A program made the translations under genes and the position numbers. The notes below the pieces were generated by a model that searched no databases, was not told the origin of the DNA, and saw only the letters and a list, made by a program, of their open reading frames with translations. DNA of 64,000 nucleotides from CANDOC01 sp965261725 (GTDB taxonomy: Bacteria; Pseudomonadota; Gammaproteobacteria; Pseudomonadales; Endozoicomonadaceae), in NCBI GenBank assembly GCA_965261725.1, contig CBDHDU010000008.1, forward strand, positions 1 through 64,000. Reading direction: 5' to 3'. Positions 52,214-62,243 of the stretch are shown here, piece by piece (positions within the stretch are counted from its first letter, which is position 1; the number at the start of each line of letters is the position of its first letter).

Positions 52214-54131
52214 CGGTCGCAGTAGGAATGCTGGTCACCCAGCACCCCCTGCACAGATCCGTACGTGCACTACTAATGCATACGGCTCCTACCTCGAGTA
52301 TTTGGCGTCAAACCGCCGCTCGGGCCATGGATGTAAGACCTTCACTTTTGGCAGCACTGCATCCAGAAAGCGCCCGAACTTACTCCAGTTCAGGCGATTC
52401 CTTTGGCTTCGCCGCTTCAGAGCCTTATACCAAATTTTCCTGACAGCTTTTAACAGGGCACATACTTTACGGCAGTTGCCCGGAACTGCAAAATAGTTCA
52501 GATGCCCCTGAAGAACACGGTTTAACCATTTCGCCTGTTCCATCACTGGGTTATGCCGATTTTTCACCAGATATTCCTTGATGGTTTTCAGTGTTGCCCT
52601 CTGTCTTTTTGCACTGGTTTCACGGCCTACCTTGAAATGCTGACCATTCCGGATTTTCGAGCAGTAGTGTATGAATCCGAGAAACTCGAAGGTTTCCGGG
52701 CGCTTTCCTCTCTTGCTCTTTTCATCCTGTTGCGCAAACCTTCCAAAGCGGATCAACCGTGTTTTGTCCTCATGCAAAGACAGCCCGAAGTCACTCAAGC
52801 GCTTTTGCAGTTCAAACAGAAACCGATTTGCATCTGACTTTGACTGGAAGCCCAGCACACCATCATCCGCATAGCGAACGACAGAAACCAGTCCACGTGC
52901 ATAACGCCTACGCCACTGATGCACCCAGAGGTCATACACGTAGTGCAGGTAAATATTGGATAATAGCGGTGAAATCACTGATCCCTGTGGTACCCCTTCG
53001 CGGCTCCGGACACGCGTGCCGTCCTTGTCATAGTGTCCGATGGTTATCCATTGTCTTATGAGACGGATAACTCGCCGGTCTTTCACCCGGTACTCTATGA
53101 ACATGATTAGCCATTCATGATCGACCTGATCGAAAAATTTTCGAATATCCAGATCCAGCACCCAGTTCACCTTGTTACGCATGATGCCTGTCATGAGCGC
53201 ATCCATTGCATCATGCTGGCTTCTCTTCGGACGAAAGCCATAAGAAAAACCAAGGAAATCTTCTTCATATATTCCTTCCAGCAACTTCACTACAGCTTGT
53301 TGGACAATTTTGTCTTCCAGGCAAAGTATGCTTAAAGGACGATCCGTCCCGTCCGCTTTAGGGATGAACACCCTTAATGCCGGGCAGGGACGGTAGCTTC
53401 CTTTTTGCAGCTTGTAGTGGAGTTCTATCAGGCGGTCTTCCAAACCCTTCTGATATTTTTGCCACGTCATACCATCTACACCAGGCGCTGAGTGTCGCTT
53501 CAATTGATAGAAACTGTCGCTCAACAGCTTGGGCGTAACATGATGGTACAGGCTGGTGAACTTCAAACGACTGTCCCTTGCCGCAGCCTGACGCACACCC
53601 AACAGCCGTGACGTTGTGTTTATCCTGCTCTGAGTCAGGACACAGGCGTTCTGTTGGATGTTCCTCTTGGTCAAGCCCCTTTCCTCCACGGCCTCCGCCA
53701 CAGGAGAACCTGCTTTGTTCGGCTGCTTCTTCAGTACTATGGGCTTGTCCGACTTCCTGCCTGTCATCATGGGCTTATGGTGATTAGCCTTCCCCATGAA
53801 ACCTCCCGTAGCTATTGAGGGAGAGGTACGCAGGACCTCCCGAGTTCCGTACAAGATGCATACCTGCATGCACAAGGTCTGCGACTGCGTGAGGTTCATA
53901 AACCGCTTGCGGATTAATGTGGTTTATAATTTTGCTTTCTGTTTCGCTTAACAACATCAGCACCTCAGATAGAATCGATTTCGCAGCTCAATACTCAGCC
54001 TACAGGCACCCCTGTCAACGCTTCACCGGCCACCTTACGATGACAGGCGCATGACTCGGGGCTGGGACGATCCGCCAGTCTTACCCCACAGGGACTTTCA
54101 CCCTTAACATCTTGCCGATTTATCTCGGCAC
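52214..54131 (-). other. Group II intron with reverse transcriptase
   Basis: 5' end at 54131 (GTGCCGAG on the minus strand) with AAGGGTGAAAGTCCCTG-type domain I sequence. Near the 3' end is a 33-nt domain V hairpin at 52256-52288 (GAGCCGTATGC / GTGCACGTACGGATC) and a domain VI stem ending near 52214. The reverse transcriptase lies in domain IV. It is a self-splicing retroelement. It sits against the left end of the IS66 element (54133 on); the 3' flank is an IS1595 remnant, so the exons no longer match. Confidence 0.85.
52289..53797 (-). CDS. ltrA: Group II intron reverse transcriptase/maturase
   Basis: 502 residues from ATG 53797, chosen for GGGAGG 5 nt upstream; a longer frame starts at 53899 but overlaps intron structure. 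RT motifs: SFYQLKRHSAPGVDGMTWQKY, FLGFSYGFRPKRSQHDAM, GVPQGSVISPLLSNIYLHY and the catalytic VRYADDGVLGF. The maturase X region follows; no HNH endonuclease is visible at the C-terminus. It assists splicing and reverse-transcribes the intron into DNA. It appears intact, and could also be tested as a trans-acting helper for the ORF-less intron at 33401. Confidence 0.93.
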   Translation of the reverse strand: MGKANHHKPMMTGRKSDKPIVLKKQPNKAGSPVAEAVEERGLTKRNIQQNACVLTQSRINTTSRLLGVRQAAARDSRLKFTSLYHHVTPKLLSDSFYQLKRHSAPGVDGMTWQKYQKGLEDRLIELHYKLQKGSYRPCPALRVFIPKADGTDRPLSILCLEDKIVQQAVVKLLEGIYEEDFLGFSYGFRPKRSQHDAMDALMTGIMRNKVNWVLDLDIRKFFDQVDHEWLIMFIEYRVKDRRVIRLIRQWITIGHYDKDGTRVRSREGVPQGSVISPLLSNIYLHYVYDLWVHQWRRRYARGLVSVVRYADDGVLGFQSKSDANRFLFELQKRLSDFGLSLHEDKTRLIRFGRFAQQDEKSKRGKRPETFEFLGFIHYCSKIRNGQHFKVGRETSAKRQRATLKTIKEYLVKNRHNPVMEQAKWLNRVLQGHLNYFAVPGNCRKVCALLKAVRKIWYKALKRRSQRNRLNWSKFGRFLDAVLPKVKVLHPWPERRFDAKYSR

Positions 54132-54208
54132 TCTAAGCGCTAATTTCCCCCCACATTAAAACCTTGAACAACCCCGGTTAATGTCCACCTTTTAACTGGA
54201 GTCTGATC

Positions 54209-54517
54209 ATGAAGGCAGAGCAGCGCGTCAAGCTCAAAACCCTCTGGGAACAGCGCCTTGATCAGTGGAGAAAATCCGGGCTATCTCAAGTCGACTGGTG
54301 TCGCCAACAGAATCTGAACGCGCATCAGCTGACCTACTGGAAGCTAAAATTACAGCCACGCAAGGATCAGGATAAACTGATCCCGCTGGTTGTCAGCCAG
54401 CCTCCCGAACCTTTGGAGAATCACCCGATTATCATTCACCTGGGCAATGCCAGGCTGGAAGCCTCCCTGCATCAGGTGCCCGAACTGCTTCGGGCGCTTA
54501 AGGTTGTTTCAGCGTGA
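54209..54517 (+). CDS. tnpA: IS66 TnpA
   Basis: 102 residues from ATG 54209. HTH region WRKSGLSQVDWCRQQNLNAHQLTYWKLKL is typical of IS66 OrfA. It overlaps tnpB by 4 nt (ATGA at 54514). Accessory DNA-binding protein for transposition. Confidence 0.85.
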   Translation: MKAEQRVKLKTLWEQRLDQWRKSGLSQVDWCRQQNLNAHQLTYWKLKLQPRKDQDKLIPLVVSQPPEPLENHPIIIHLGNARLEASLHQVPELLRALKVVSA

Positions 54518-54759
54518 TGCGGCCTCGGCCGAACGCCCGGGTCTATCTCTATGCCGAGCCGGTTGATATGCGCAAATCCATTAACGGTCTGGCAGCCTTG
54601 ATTGAAGAGCAAACCGAACGTACGCCCTTTGATACGGCACTTTACGTCTTCTGTAACCGGCGCCGGGACAAAATCAAGCTCCCACGCTCGATGGAGAAAC
54701 ACTCAACCAGCTACTGGATGGTTTTGATATTCGTCCGCAACATCCTTTCCCAGCGCTGA
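54514..54759 (+). pseudogene. tnpB: IS66 TnpB, internally deleted
   Basis: Starts normally (ARVYLYAEPVDMRKSINGLAALI, ALYVFCNRRRDKIKL) but the middle of the family (normally about 115 residues) is missing after KIKL and the frame runs into an unrelated tail. 81 residues. Confidence 0.8.
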
Positions 54760-54820
54760 ATTATACATCCATGACCTGATACACTGGCATTCAACAGCCA
54801 ACCCGCTACCTTAATCTGGC

Positions 54821-56155
54821 ATGGATGCCTGTATTCCCTCGCTACCCAATGATCCGGTTCTCAAAATCTGGATTGAATCACTGCTTGCCCGTAACAAATT
54901 ACTACAGGCAGAACTCGCCCTTGAGCAGGAAAAAAACCGGCTGCTGATTCAAAAGCGGTTCGGTGCTGCCAGTGAGAAAACGTCACCGGATCAGATGGGC
55001 CTGTTCAATGAAGCGGAACAGGATCAACCTCCGGAACAGGAAACCATCACCGAAGCCGAGACCGAAATCGCGGTTCCCGCCCATCAGCGCAAGAAACCCG
55101 GTCACAAGCCCCTGCCTGCTGACTTACCCCGAGTCAGGAAGGAGCACGATCTCTCTGAAGATGAAAAAATCTGTACCTGCTGCGGTAACCGGGACCTGCA
55201 TCGCATGGGTGAATAAATCAGCGAGCAGTTGGATATCATCCCGGCCAAAATCCAGGTCATCCAGCATGTGCGCCCCAAATATGCCTGCCGGGCCTGCGAA
55301 GGTCAGATCAAAACCGCCGCAATGCCTGCCCAGCCGATTCCGGGCAGTGTGGCAGCCCCCGTCGTTCATTGCGATGAAACCGTGGTAAAAGTCCTCAAAG
55401 AACCGGATAAAACACCCCAAAGCCAGTCTTATATGTGGGTTCAGGTCTCTGAGCCGACACCCGGTGAATATGTCGTGTTGTTCGATTATGCGCCGACTCG
55501 CAGTGGTTCGGTACCCCTGAAACTGCTCGAAGGCTTTAAAGGTTACCTGCAAACTGACGGCTACGAAGGTTATGCTGCCGTAGGCCGACAGGAAGGCGTG
55601 ACCAGCCAGGGTTGCTGGGCACACGCCCGCCGCAAGTTCGATGAAGCGATCAAAGGGCAGAAAAAAGGCAGTAAACCGGGCAAAGCGCACGTGGCACTGT
55701 CTTATATCCAGAAACTGTACCGCATCGAAAAACGTATAGCCGGCCGCCCGCCAGATGAAATCAAAGCGATCCGGCAACAGGAAAGCTGTCCGATCCTGCA
55801 GCAATTACGACAATGGCTGGATAAATCGCTGGCGCAGGTGCCACCCAAAAGCCTGAGCGGTAAGGCGCTGCACTATCTGCATAACCAGTGGGATAAACTG
55901 GTGCGATACACCGAGGCAGGCTATCTACGAATGGATAACAATCTGGCCGAAAATGCGATCCGACCGTTTGTTGTCGGACGCAAGGCGTGGTTGTTCAGCC
56001 AAAGCCAGAAAGGTGCCCGTGCCAGCGCCAATCTTTACAGTCTGATCGAGACAGCGAAAGCCTGCGCTCTGGAGCCTTACGCTTATCTGGCGAAAGTGTT
56101 TGAACAGCTTCCAAAAGCCGATACGGTGGAAGCGATCGAAAAACTGCTGCCCTGA
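54821..56155 (+). pseudogene. tnpC: IS66 TnpC, stop codon and internal deletion
   Basis: N-part 54821-55216 with coiled coil and the zinc-binding CTCCGNRDLHRMGE, then TAA at 55214. The same frame resumes (ISEQLDIIPAKIQVIQHVRPKYAC). Between AQPIPGS and VAAPVVHCDETVVKVL about 90-100 residues are absent. Later catalytic segments are kept: TDGYEGYAAV, CWAHARRKFDEA and DNNLAENAIRPFVVGRKAWLF. Inactive. Confidence 0.88.
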
Positions 56156-56175
56156 AACCAGAACCCTGCCTGAAT

Positions 56176-56220
56176 GAACGTAGGCCGCTGCGCGGCAACT
56201 TTTTGATTGCACTAAACGTC
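56176..56220. repeat. 45-bp terminus of IS91/zinc-finger unit, copy 5
   Basis: Same 45 bp as at 21812, followed by the same leader. Upstream is the truncated IS66 element, so the unit inserted there and removed or replaced the IS66 right end. Confidence 0.9.
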
Positions 56221-56348
56221 AGGCTCAAACCTATTGTCTGACCTATGATAAAAGCTCTTTCTCAGGTAGCCCGTCAGCGTCATATGACTTTCTTCTCCAT
56301 TCAAAGAAACTGGTCAAAAAAAAGATAAAAAGTGCCTTCCTTTCAAGC

Positions 56349-56795
56349 TTGATAGCTTTGTTTGCAAGCGCTTTTATTCCTTCATCCGGGGCCGGTGAAA
56401 ATGAAGCAGACAATAGCTCAGAACCCGGATCATCCCAACCACAAATCAAGAAAATACGACTCGATGACAATTCGGAGGTTGTAATTGTAAAGGTGACTGA
56501 TGACTTTCCTGTGTTGCCTGAAATTGATCAATGGCTAAAACAATGTACATCTTGCATTAAACAAGAACCGCCAGACGACGATGAAAAAGAAACAAACAGT
56601 TCGGATACCGAATTCACAGTATCACCTCAAGATCCGCCTTCACCTTCAGTTTTTCAAACGGTTGAATCCGGCGAGAAACCTTTTCAGTGTACCCTGTGCC
56701 AGCCCCCGGTGACCCTCAACAGTGCGAAGGCGCTGGCCACTCACAAATTCAGAAAACACCCTAAACGCAAAAGACTGGCAGAGGAGGACGACTGA
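56349..56795 (+). CDS. C2H2 zinc-finger passenger, copy 5 (one finger)
   Basis: 148 residues from TTG 56349, identical to copy 1 except for a few residues (LATHKFRKHPKRKRLAEEDD). It has the hydrophobic start, the acidic linker with IKQEPPDD, SGEKPFQC and a single finger. The upstream ATG 56284 and A8 run are present as in copy 3, so a -1 slip could add a full signal peptide. It is followed after 75 bp by the only full-length IS91 transposase copy. Confidence 0.65.
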   Translation: MIALFASAFIPSSGAGENEADNSSEPGSSQPQIKKIRLDDNSEVVIVKVTDDFPVLPEIDQWLKQCTSCIKQEPPDDDEKETNSSDTEFTVSPQDPPSPSVFQTVESGEKPFQCTLCQPPVTLNSAKALATHKFRKHPKRKRLAEEDD

Positions 56796-56870
56796 AAAAC
56801 AACCTCAGGATGCCATCCCCTTCACCGGCTGCATTCGTTATCATCCGTGCGACTGTATTGATGAGGCCGT

Positions 56871-58073
56871 ATGACCAGCCGACCGCCGTCCAAACTAAAA
56901 CAATTACTGCTACGCGATCAGTTATGGTGGCGTTATTACCAGCGCAACGCCGATACGATACGCCCTGCTGTGGTTGATGCGATCAGCAAAGTACTGGCCT
57001 GCGGGCGGGTGATCATGGGGTATGCCAGCTTTGTATGCAGCAACCATGAATGCTCTCACACCAAAAAGATCTGCTTTGGCTGTAAAGCCCGGTTGTGTAA
57101 TACCTGCGGCAAAAAACTCACCGATCAGTGGATTGCTGACCAGAAAGCGCTGTTGCCGGATACTGAGTGGCAACACATCACCTTTACGATGCCTGATGCA
57201 CTCTGGGAGCTGTTCAGAATCAACCGCACCTTACTGGGTAAACTGAGCCCACTGGCGGCAAAAAGCCTGCAGGCCTTTGCCGGGAAAAAAGGCGTGACAC
57301 CTGGCATTTTCACGGCACTGCATACCTTTGGCCGAAAGCTGAACTGGAATGTTCATATTCACCTCTCTGTGACCCGTGGCGGATTATACGACGGAAACTA
57401 GCAATGGAAGTCAGTCTACTTCACCAAAAACGCCATCATGCCCGCGTGGCGTTACGGCGTGATCAACCTGCTCAGGGAAGCGTTTAAACGTGGCGAGCTG
57501 GATCTGCCTTCCGAGCTGAAAGACAGCTGTCATGACCTTTCCGGCTTCAATGATTTCCTCGATGAGCAATACCAAAAGGACTGGATCGTCCATTTTGCCA
57601 AAGCCACCAAAAGCCCCCACCGCACCATCAGCTACCTGGGGCGCTATATCAAACGACCACCGCTGGCCATGTCGCGCCTGAAACACTATGGCGGTGATAC
57701 CGTTGTGTATGAGTATCTGGATCACCGCACCAAAACCCGCCGCCATGAAACCTGTGAAGGGGAAGAATTTATAGAGCGACTGACACAGCATATTCCCGAC
57801 AAAGGTTTCCGAATGATCCGGTATTATGGTTTTCTGGCATGCCGGGGAAGGGCTACATTGCTGCCCACCGTCTACAACCTGCTCAATCAGCCCGAACGAA
57901 ACGCCCTGAAAATCACCTTTCCGGCGTTACTGAAACAAACCTTTGGGCTCGACCCGCTGCAATGCATCCTCTGTCAGGCTCAAATGATCTTCACCGGCAT
58001 TACCCGGGGGAAGCCGCAGTACGAGCTGTACAAATACCATCAACAGCTTGCGCTTGCGAAACCGATTACATAG
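56871..58073 (+). pseudogene. IS91-family transposase, full length with one stop
   Basis: 400 codons. Zinc-binding Cys cluster, HUH motif HIHLSVTRGG and YLGRYIKRPP as in copy 1, and the complete C-terminus missing from other copies (FPALLKQTFGLDPLQCILCQAQMIFTG). A TAG at 57399-57401 replaces the CAG of the other copies (DGN-stop-QWKSVYF), a single C-to-T change just after the HUH motif. Readthrough or correction would restore the enzyme. Confidence 0.92.
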
Positions 58074-58091
58074 TTCACGCCCTCAATCCGT

Positions 58092-58109
58092 CTGAAATCA
58101 GGATTTCAG
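58092..58109. repeat. Palindrome after the IS91 transposase
   Basis: CTGAAATC-A-GGATTTCAG-type dyad 18 bp after the transposase stop. It could be a terminator stem or part of the other end of the IS91 unit. The rest of 58110-58483 is AT-rich and shows no gene. Confidence 0.35.
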
Positions 58110-58483
58110 GGTGAGATCGGGCAAATCAATAGGATTTAGGTGGTATCAGACAGATAAGCACAACATTCAGTGTCAGGTAATAGGATGCTGAGAGGGTGGA
58201 AAACCAAAGGTTACAGGAATGACTGGAATAATGAATTTTTGAAATTCCTATGCGTCAAGCTTGTAGACTCAAACTAATACTTTTAATGCCTGATGCTTTG
58301 TGGTCTTGCTGATAGCTGTTCGGCTTTTGATTGTTTTGAACCTGACAGATAGCACTCAAACAGGGCAGGCATCATAGCCAGATCCATCTATTGTACAGGT
58401 AAATTTGCAACCTATCCAACAAATGTACTATTAATGAATAGGCTGCGATGTAAAAGAGAGGCAGGAAATTCAGTACTTCAACA

Positions 58484-58684
58484 TTATCCTGAATTCTTTT
58501 TATTCAACACATATTTACTGATAAGCCAGCCTGCAGCAATGCCAGAACCAAGCATAATAGCGACATGATCCGGCTCTGAAAGAAAGTGCAATATCCCGGA
58601 AAAGCCATGATCTCCTGAATGAGCCATTGCACTGCCCGATATCAACAGACTGCTTGCCAGCAGCATCTTACTCTTTAAACACAT
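58484..58684 (-). CDS. Small HupE/UreJ-like membrane protein
   Basis: 66 residues. Signal peptide (MLLASSLLISGSAMAHSGDHG) and one membrane segment (VAIMLGSGIAAGWLISKYVL). The stretch HSGDHGFSGILHFLSEPDHVAIML resembles the His/Asp motif at the start of HupE/UreJ nickel permeases, but the rest of that six-helix family is absent. It overlaps the ureG stop by 10 nt, so it belongs to the urease operon. It may help nickel supply or be a relic of ureJ; both are inference. Confidence 0.6.
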   Translation of the reverse strand: MCLKSKMLLASSLLISGSAMAHSGDHGFSGILHFLSEPDHVAIMLGSGIAAGWLISKYVLNKKNSG

Positions 58685-59328
58685 ATAGCTACCCCCTGTT
58701 GTTTTTCTTCAGGTAAACGGTCCACCAGCATCCCCTGCTGAATAATGAACTGCAGAATGTCCTGCACCCCTTCCCCGGTTTTCATATTGGCAAAGACAAA
58801 AGGACGGTCGCCCCGCATTTTGCGGGCATCACTATCCATGACATCCAGCGATGCGCCGACATGAGGTGCCAAATCTGTTTTATTGATAATCAGCAGGTCA
58901 GAGCGGGTAATACCCGGCCCACCTTTACGGGGAATCTTGTCTCCTGCCGAAACATCAATGACATACAGCGTAAGGTCAGAAAGCTCCGGGCTGAATGTTG
59001 CGCTCAGGTTATCACCACCCGACTCTACCAGCACCAGCTCCAGCCCCGGATGCTGCTTGCATAACTGGTCAACAGCAGCAAGATTCATTGAAGCATCTTC
59101 CCGTATCGCGGTATGCGGACAACCACCGGTTTCAACACCAATAATCCGGTCTTCTTCCAGTGCTTCATGGCGCATCAGAAATTTGGCGTCTTCTTTGGTA
59201 TAAATATCATTCGTTACCACCGCCAGATTATAATGATTCCGCATTGCACGACACAAGGCTGTTAATAGTGCCGTTTTGCCTGACCCGACGGGACCACCTA
59301 CCCCTACACGCAATGTCTGTTGAGTCAT
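58675..59328 (-). CDS. ureG: Urease accessory GTPase UreG
   Basis: 217 residues. P-loop VGVGGPVGSGKTALL, the metal-binding EDRIIGVETGGCPHTAIRED (CPH motif), ESGGDNLSATFSPEL and the NKTD GTP-specificity motif (IINKTDLAP). It delivers nickel to urease in the UreD-UreF-UreG complex with GTP hydrolysis. 37 bp follow the ureF stop. Confidence 0.97.
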   Translation of the reverse strand: MTQQTLRVGVGGPVGSGKTALLTALCRAMRNHYNLAVVTNDIYTKEDAKFLMRHEALEEDRIIGVETGGCPHTAIREDASMNLAAVDQLCKQHPGLELVLVESGGDNLSATFSPELSDLTLYVIDVSAGDKIPRKGGPGITRSDLLIINKTDLAPHVGASLDVMDSDARKMRGDRPFVFANMKTGEGVQDILQFIIQQGMLVDRLPEEKQQGVAICV

Positions 59329-59365
59329 TTTTTATCCTTCTACGACTTTATAAAACGAAACCCGC

Positions 59366-60031
59366 TTATGATCGAAACATTCGGGAATACTGCTGCTCAT
59401 GCCAGGCGCTACCCATCGCGTAATGATGAAGACTGTTGCCAATTTCATCATCACCCCTGTCAAAACCTGCCGTAATGGTTTGGCCAATAACAACCGTTAA
59501 CCGCTTTAGTATTTTCTGGGCATCGGTTTGCCCCAGCGGAACGGCTTTAGCGGCAGAGGCTACCTGATTTTCACACCAAGACCAGAGAAAGCCGGCCGCA
59601 GCAGCTTCCTTATTTAACCCCTGTAATACGCCAGCAAGCGAATACATAGCAGCGACTGTCGGTTGCTCCAGCCAGTTTACCCGTTCATCGTTATGTAGTG
59701 AGCGGTGCCATACGGCAAAAGCATTACCTATCTGGCAGTCTTCATTATACAGTTCACGGGTTTCCCTAAATGCCAGCAAGGTATCATTCCAGCGATTAAC
59801 ACTTTCCCTGTCTTCCTGATCCCAAGCATCATATAAACGTTTGAAAACAGGTACATCCAGATGCCCTAATCCCTGATCGAGCAGTATCTCAATCCACTTG
59901 CCAGTGGTCTCACCATCATGACACCACCCCTGTTCGATGGCTGTTTCAAGTCCTTGGGAATATGCAAACGCACCAACGGGCAAAGCGGGGCTGGAGATAT
60001 GCAACAACCCCAGAAGTGCCTCAGTGTTCAT
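59366..60031 (-). CDS. ureF: Urease accessory protein UreF
   Basis: 221 residues from ATG 60031 (MNTEALLGLLHISSPALPVGAFAYSQGLE), the standard UreF start; longer frames to 60202 run through ureE. AAAAGFLWSWCENQV, VPLGQTDAQKIL and DDEIGNSLHHYAMGSAWHEQQYSRMFRS match the family. It bridges UreD and UreG during nickel loading. It overlaps ureE by 11 nt. Confidence 0.95.
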   Translation of the reverse strand: MNTEALLGLLHISSPALPVGAFAYSQGLETAIEQGWCHDGETTGKWIEILLDQGLGHLDVPVFKRLYDAWDQEDRESVNRWNDTLLAFRETRELYNEDCQIGNAFAVWHRSLHNDERVNWLEQPTVAAMYSLAGVLQGLNKEAAAAGFLWSWCENQVASAAKAVPLGQTDAQKILKRLTVVIGQTITAGFDRGDDEIGNSLHHYAMGSAWHEQQYSRMFRS

Positions 60032-60527
60032 GGTGGTGGCCTCCCTTATGACTGTGGGAGTGGCTATGAGAATGATTGTGACCATGGCCACTATAGGCAC
60101 CATTTTCAGGTTCAAATGGCACCTCTTCACGGATGACAGTGCAGCCCAGTAACCCGACCATTTCATCCAACACATGATCCTGATGATAACGTACCCAGCC
60201 ATCCCCTATCTGCAGCGGCACATGCCGGTTACCCAGGTGATAGCAAACACGGGCAAATGTCAGCGCATCCTGCTCACCCACTTCAGTACAAACAGCTGTA
60301 GAGACTTGTTCCGGAGCTGCCTTTATCAGCACAATTTCACCGGTTTCCGCTCGTAAACGGGTGCCGTCACGCATAGCATCGCCACGTTCAATAAAGATAC
60401 CGGCTTCAAGGCCACCAGCAGTAACCGCCTTTAACCGCCCCCGTTTACGTTCATCAAAGGGTAATTCCAGCTGGTCTTCATGATCACCCGGATCAGTCAC
60501 TGACAATCGTTCTGTAAGCTTCAGCAT
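60021..60527 (-). CDS. ureE: Urease nickel metallochaperone UreE
   Basis: 168 residues from ATG 60527 with AAAGGGGG 4 nt upstream. The N-domain contains LELPFDERKRGRLKAV and the C-domain YHLGNRHVPLQIGDGWVRYHQDHVLDEM, with the dimer-bridging His. It ends in a His-rich nickel-binding tail (HGHNHSHSHSHSHKGGHHHEH minus its last residues in length). It passes nickel to UreG. 10 bp after ureC. Confidence 0.95.
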   Translation of the reverse strand: MLKLTERLSVTDPGDHEDQLELPFDERKRGRLKAVTAGGLEAGIFIERGDAMRDGTRLRAETGEIVLIKAAPEQVSTAVCTEVGEQDALTFARVCYHLGNRHVPLQIGDGWVRYHQDHVLDEMVGLLGCTVIREEVPFEPENGAYSGHGHNHSHSHSHSHKGGHHHEH

Positions 60528-60537
60528 GCAGCCCCCT

Positions 60538-62241
60538 TTAAAACAGAAAATAGCGCTGTGCCAGTGGAACCACTTCCGCTGGTGCACACGTCAGTAGTTC
60601 ACCGTCAGCCCGCACTTCGTAGGTCTCCGGATGGACTTCCATATGTGGCTGCCAGTTATTTAACAGCATGTCCTTTTTACGCACAGTACGACAGCCGGAA
60701 ACAGCTGACAATTGCTTTGCCAGTCCCAACCGACGACCAATATCATTTTGTAGCGACAATGCAGAAACGAAGGTTAAAGATGTTTTCTCAACAGCTGATC
60801 CCATCGCTCCAAACATTGGTCGATAGTGGACTGGCTGGGGGGTGGGAATAGAAGCATTCGGGTCGCCCATTGGCGCGGCGGCAATCGCCCCCCCTTTCAG
60901 AATCAACGAAGGCTTGGCTCCGAAAAATGCCGGTTTCCACAGTACCAAATCTCCCAGTTTGCCCACTTCAATGGAGCCCACTTCATGGGCAATGCCGTGA
61001 GTCAGTGCCGGATTGATGGTGTATTTAGCGATATAGCGACGCGCCCGAAAATTATCATTGTCACCACTTTCTTCCGGTAAGCTGCCCCGCTGCACTTTCA
61101 TTTTGTGTGCCGTCTGCCAGGTACGGCAGATTACCTCACCCACACGCCCCATCGCCTGAGAATCTGAGGCAATCATGCTGAATGCACCCAGGTCGTGCAG
61201 AATATCTTCAGCGGCAATGGTTTCGCGGCGGATACGCGAGTCAGCAAAGGCTACATCTTCCGGAATATTCGGATCAAGGTGATGGCAGACCATCAACATA
61301 TCCAGATGTTCGTCTACAGTATTTATGGTGTAGGGACGGGTTGGGTTAGTTGATGATGGCAGTACATTATCCAGACCACAGGCTTTGATAATATCAGGCG
61401 CATGACCTCCACCAGCACCTTCGGTATGGTAGGTATGAATAACCCGCCCTTTGAATGCAGCAATTGTATCTTCAACAAAACCAGACTCATTCAGGGTATC
61501 GGTATGAATAGCAACCTGAAGGTCATAATCTTCTGCTACTGACAGACAACAGTCGATAGATGCCGGTGTGGTGCCCCAGTCCTCATGCAGTTTTAAACCC
61601 ATGGCACCCGCCGCCACCTGCTCAACCAACCCACCGGGTAGGCTGGCATTACCTTTCCCCAGCAGGCCGATATTCATCGGCAAGCTATCTATCGCCTGCA
61701 ACATCGTCCCTAAATGCCAGACCCCCGGCGTGCAGGTTGTCGCATTGGTACCCGTCGCCGGGCCGGTACCACCACCCAGCATGGTTGTAACACCAGACAT
61801 TAGAGCTTCATCTATTTGCTGCGGGCAGATAAAGTGAATATGCGCGTCAATACCACCCGCCGTTACAATCTGCCCTTCCCCGGCAATAATTTCTGTTCCC
61901 GGTCCAATAACAATATCCACTCCCGACTGCACATCCGGATTACCGGCTTTACCTATCGCCTGAATACGGCCTTTTTTCAGTCCGATATCGGCTTTGACGA
62001 CTCCCCAGTGGTCAAGAATCAGAGCATTGGTAATAACAGTATCAGCCACCTCATTACCCGCGCGTTGGCTCTGCCCCATACCATCACGAATAACTTTGCC
62101 ACCACCGAATTTCACTTCATCGCCGTAAGTGGTGTAATCCTTATCTGGGCTGATAAACAGATCGGTGTCACCCAACCGAACTTTATCGCCGACAGTCGGG
62201 CCAAACATTTCTGCGTAGGTTCTGCGCTCCATTGTTGCCAT
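60538..62241 (-). CDS. ureC: Urease subunit alpha UreC
   Basis: 567 residues, full length. Nickel ligands and active-site segments are present: GGIDAHIHFICPQQ (HxH), GLKLHEDWG (the lysine that is carbamylated), VAIHTDTLNESGF, HTYHTEGAGGGHAPDI and MVCHHLDPNIPEDVAFADSR (mobile flap with the catalytic His). It hydrolyses urea to ammonia and carbamate in the cytoplasm. ATG 62241, 2 bp after the ureB stop, or ATG 62232. Confidence 0.98.
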   Translation of the reverse strand: MATMERRTYAEMFGPTVGDKVRLGDTDLFISPDKDYTTYGDEVKFGGGKVIRDGMGQSQRAGNEVADTVITNALILDHWGVVKADIGLKKGRIQAIGKAGNPDVQSGVDIVIGPGTEIIAGEGQIVTAGGIDAHIHFICPQQIDEALMSGVTTMLGGGTGPATGTNATTCTPGVWHLGTMLQAIDSLPMNIGLLGKGNASLPGGLVEQVAAGAMGLKLHEDWGTTPASIDCCLSVAEDYDLQVAIHTDTLNESGFVEDTIAAFKGRVIHTYHTEGAGGGHAPDIIKACGLDNVLPSSTNPTRPYTINTVDEHLDMLMVCHHLDPNIPEDVAFADSRIRRETIAAEDILHDLGAFSMIASDSQAMGRVGEVICRTWQTAHKMKVQRGSLPEESGDNDNFRARRYIAKYTINPALTHGIAHEVGSIEVGKLGDLVLWKPAFFGAKPSLILKGGAIAAAPMGDPNASIPTPQPVHYRPMFGAMGSAVEKTSLTFVSALSLQNDIGRRLGLAKQLSAVSGCRTVRKKDMLLNNWQPHMEVHPETYEVRADGELLTCAPAEVVPLAQRYFLF

Positions 62242-62243
62242 GG

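Larger units (their letters stand above)
54133..56175 (+). mobile_element. IS66-family element, degenerate, right end lost
   Basis: Left end TAAGCGCTAATTTCCCC at about 54133 resembles IS66 terminal repeats. It holds tnpA, tnpB and tnpC in the standard order on the plus strand. No matching right repeat is seen; at 56176 the 45-bp IS91-unit terminus begins. tnpB and tnpC are broken. Confidence 0.8.

Noticed and set aside
60031..60202. N-terminal extension of UreF
   Set aside because: It runs through ureE in another frame; family alignment and start support ATG 60031.
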